Positions 59,492-60,000 of a stretch of DNA of 60,000 bases are shown here, piece after piece. The position numbers were made by a program, and so were the translations under genes. Source of the DNA: Nematostella vectensis (lineage: Eukaryota; Cnidaria; Anthozoa; Actiniaria; Edwardsiidae). Every line of letters starts with the position of its first letter. Position 1 is the stretch's first letter. The stretch covers positions 12,414,887-12,474,886 of the forward strand of contig NC_064034.1 in NCBI RefSeq assembly GCF_932526225.1, read 5' to 3'. Below the pieces are notes generated by a model, which saw nothing but the letters and a program-made list of their open reading frames with translations, was not told the origin of the DNA and did no database searches.

Positions 59492-59503
59492 CATTTATAA
59501 GTC
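59492..59503. repeat. right 12-bp target-site duplication (CATTTATAAGTC)
   Basis: Direct copy of 54823-54834. The array unit also continues with CATTTATG after AAGTTCA, so the border could lie up to 7 bp further right. Confidence 0.7.
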
Positions 59504-59832
59504 ACGCACGCCTCATTATGCGTTTATTCTTTTATCGCTATCTGTGTGGAATTTATTTGGTTTGCTCTACACCCCCGCGTAAAGCAGCGTTGTTTATCTC
59601 GAGTCCATTAACTTAAAATCTTTATCCTGCGGAAGATTCAAACGGCAGTCAATACTAGCCTATTGACAACCCTCACTTACTCATCCGCTCATTACGCAAA
59701 GTGACTCGCCATGCTATTGGTGTTGATTTAAAAGTGGCTAAGCTATGTCGTTCATGAAACCCAATCGGCGCCCTCTCGACCCCCGGCTATTTATATACAG
59801 TATCCGCTCCATTCCTTTGTGTCATCGTCTGG
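59504..59832. other. intergenic, upstream of a promoter at the right edge
   Basis: No repeat or gene was seen between the hammerhead element and the TATA box at 59833. Confidence 0.4.
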
Positions 59833-59868
59833 TATATAAAGGGGGGTTCGAAGTAGCGAGCCTCAGTT
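59833..59868 (+). promoter_or_regulatory. TATA + Inr core promoter
   Basis: TATATAAA at 59833-59840 and an initiator TCAGTT at 59863-59868, with its A (59865) 32 bp from the start of the TATA box. This is the textbook spacing, and it is the strongest core promoter seen in the window. Confidence 0.7.
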
Positions 59869-59988
59869 GAGACAGCAAAGCATATGAGCACGGGTAAAAA
59901 CGCTGTAACTACACAGACGTATAGGGTAGCTTTGGTCATCAGAGTTCCTGTTTTCTTGTTACACTACACCTACAGAGGATTTGTCAAA

Positions 59989-60000
59989 ATGAGAAGCGAC
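59989..60000 (+). CDS. start of a gene cut by the window edge
   Basis: ATG in the context CAAAATGAG begins MRSD at 59989, 124 nt after the predicted start site. An in-frame ATG at 59884 would give a 39-codon open stretch beginning MSTGKN, also open to the edge. Product unknown; only four codons of the preferred frame are visible. CSTEL gene 5 also has TATATAAA and begins MRSK, a weak hint of relationship. Confidence 0.4.

Overview
The window looks like genomic DNA of an anthozoan cnidarian, probably a sea anemone of the Nematostella type. The organism call is an inference. It rests on a spliceosomal gene with about 30 short GT-AG introns, an animal cilium gene, an AT-rich background crowded with short inverted-repeat (MITE-like) elements, and TATA promoters. 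No bacterial or organellar features were seen.

Layout. (1) 0-20 kb holds an 18-bp minisatellite followed by five intronless small-protein genes at 1583-2014(-), 4175-4651(+), 6881-7414(-), 10584-10994(+) and 19499-19942(+). Their bodies are almost unalignable, but all end in the same C-terminal peptide, full form LTT[ST]LCST[ED]L, and four carry a basic Ser motif and an acidic stretch before it. I do not recognise this family. The end fits a class I PDZ ligand. (2) 21.16-43.22 kb is one gene on the + strand, the apparent orthologue of CPLANE1 (C5orf42/JBTS17), a ciliogenesis and planar-polarity effector. I could join 31 exons into a gap-free frame of 3659 codons. (3) 43.2-54.8 kb is gene-poor and filled with inverted-repeat elements, including a 2.1-kb long-inverted-repeat element with internal minisatellites and two adjacent perfect hairpins. 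(4) 54835-59491 is a 4.66-kb element made only of a 354-bp unit: ten full direct copies plus a partial, then about 2.9 inverted copies. Every full unit carries a complete type I hammerhead self-cleaving ribozyme (ten on -, three on +), and a 12-bp direct repeat flanks the whole block. This matches retrozyme-like, Penelope-associated circular-RNA elements of animals, in an unusually large, palindromic and apparently identical form. (5) The right edge has a TATA plus Inr core promoter and the first codons of another gene.

Functional links. CPLANE1 acts in cilia assembly. The five CSTEL-tail genes look like a local paralogue cluster of small, disordered, phospho-regulated adaptors. The hammerhead element is an independent mobile RNA system. 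No link among the three is shown by the sequence.
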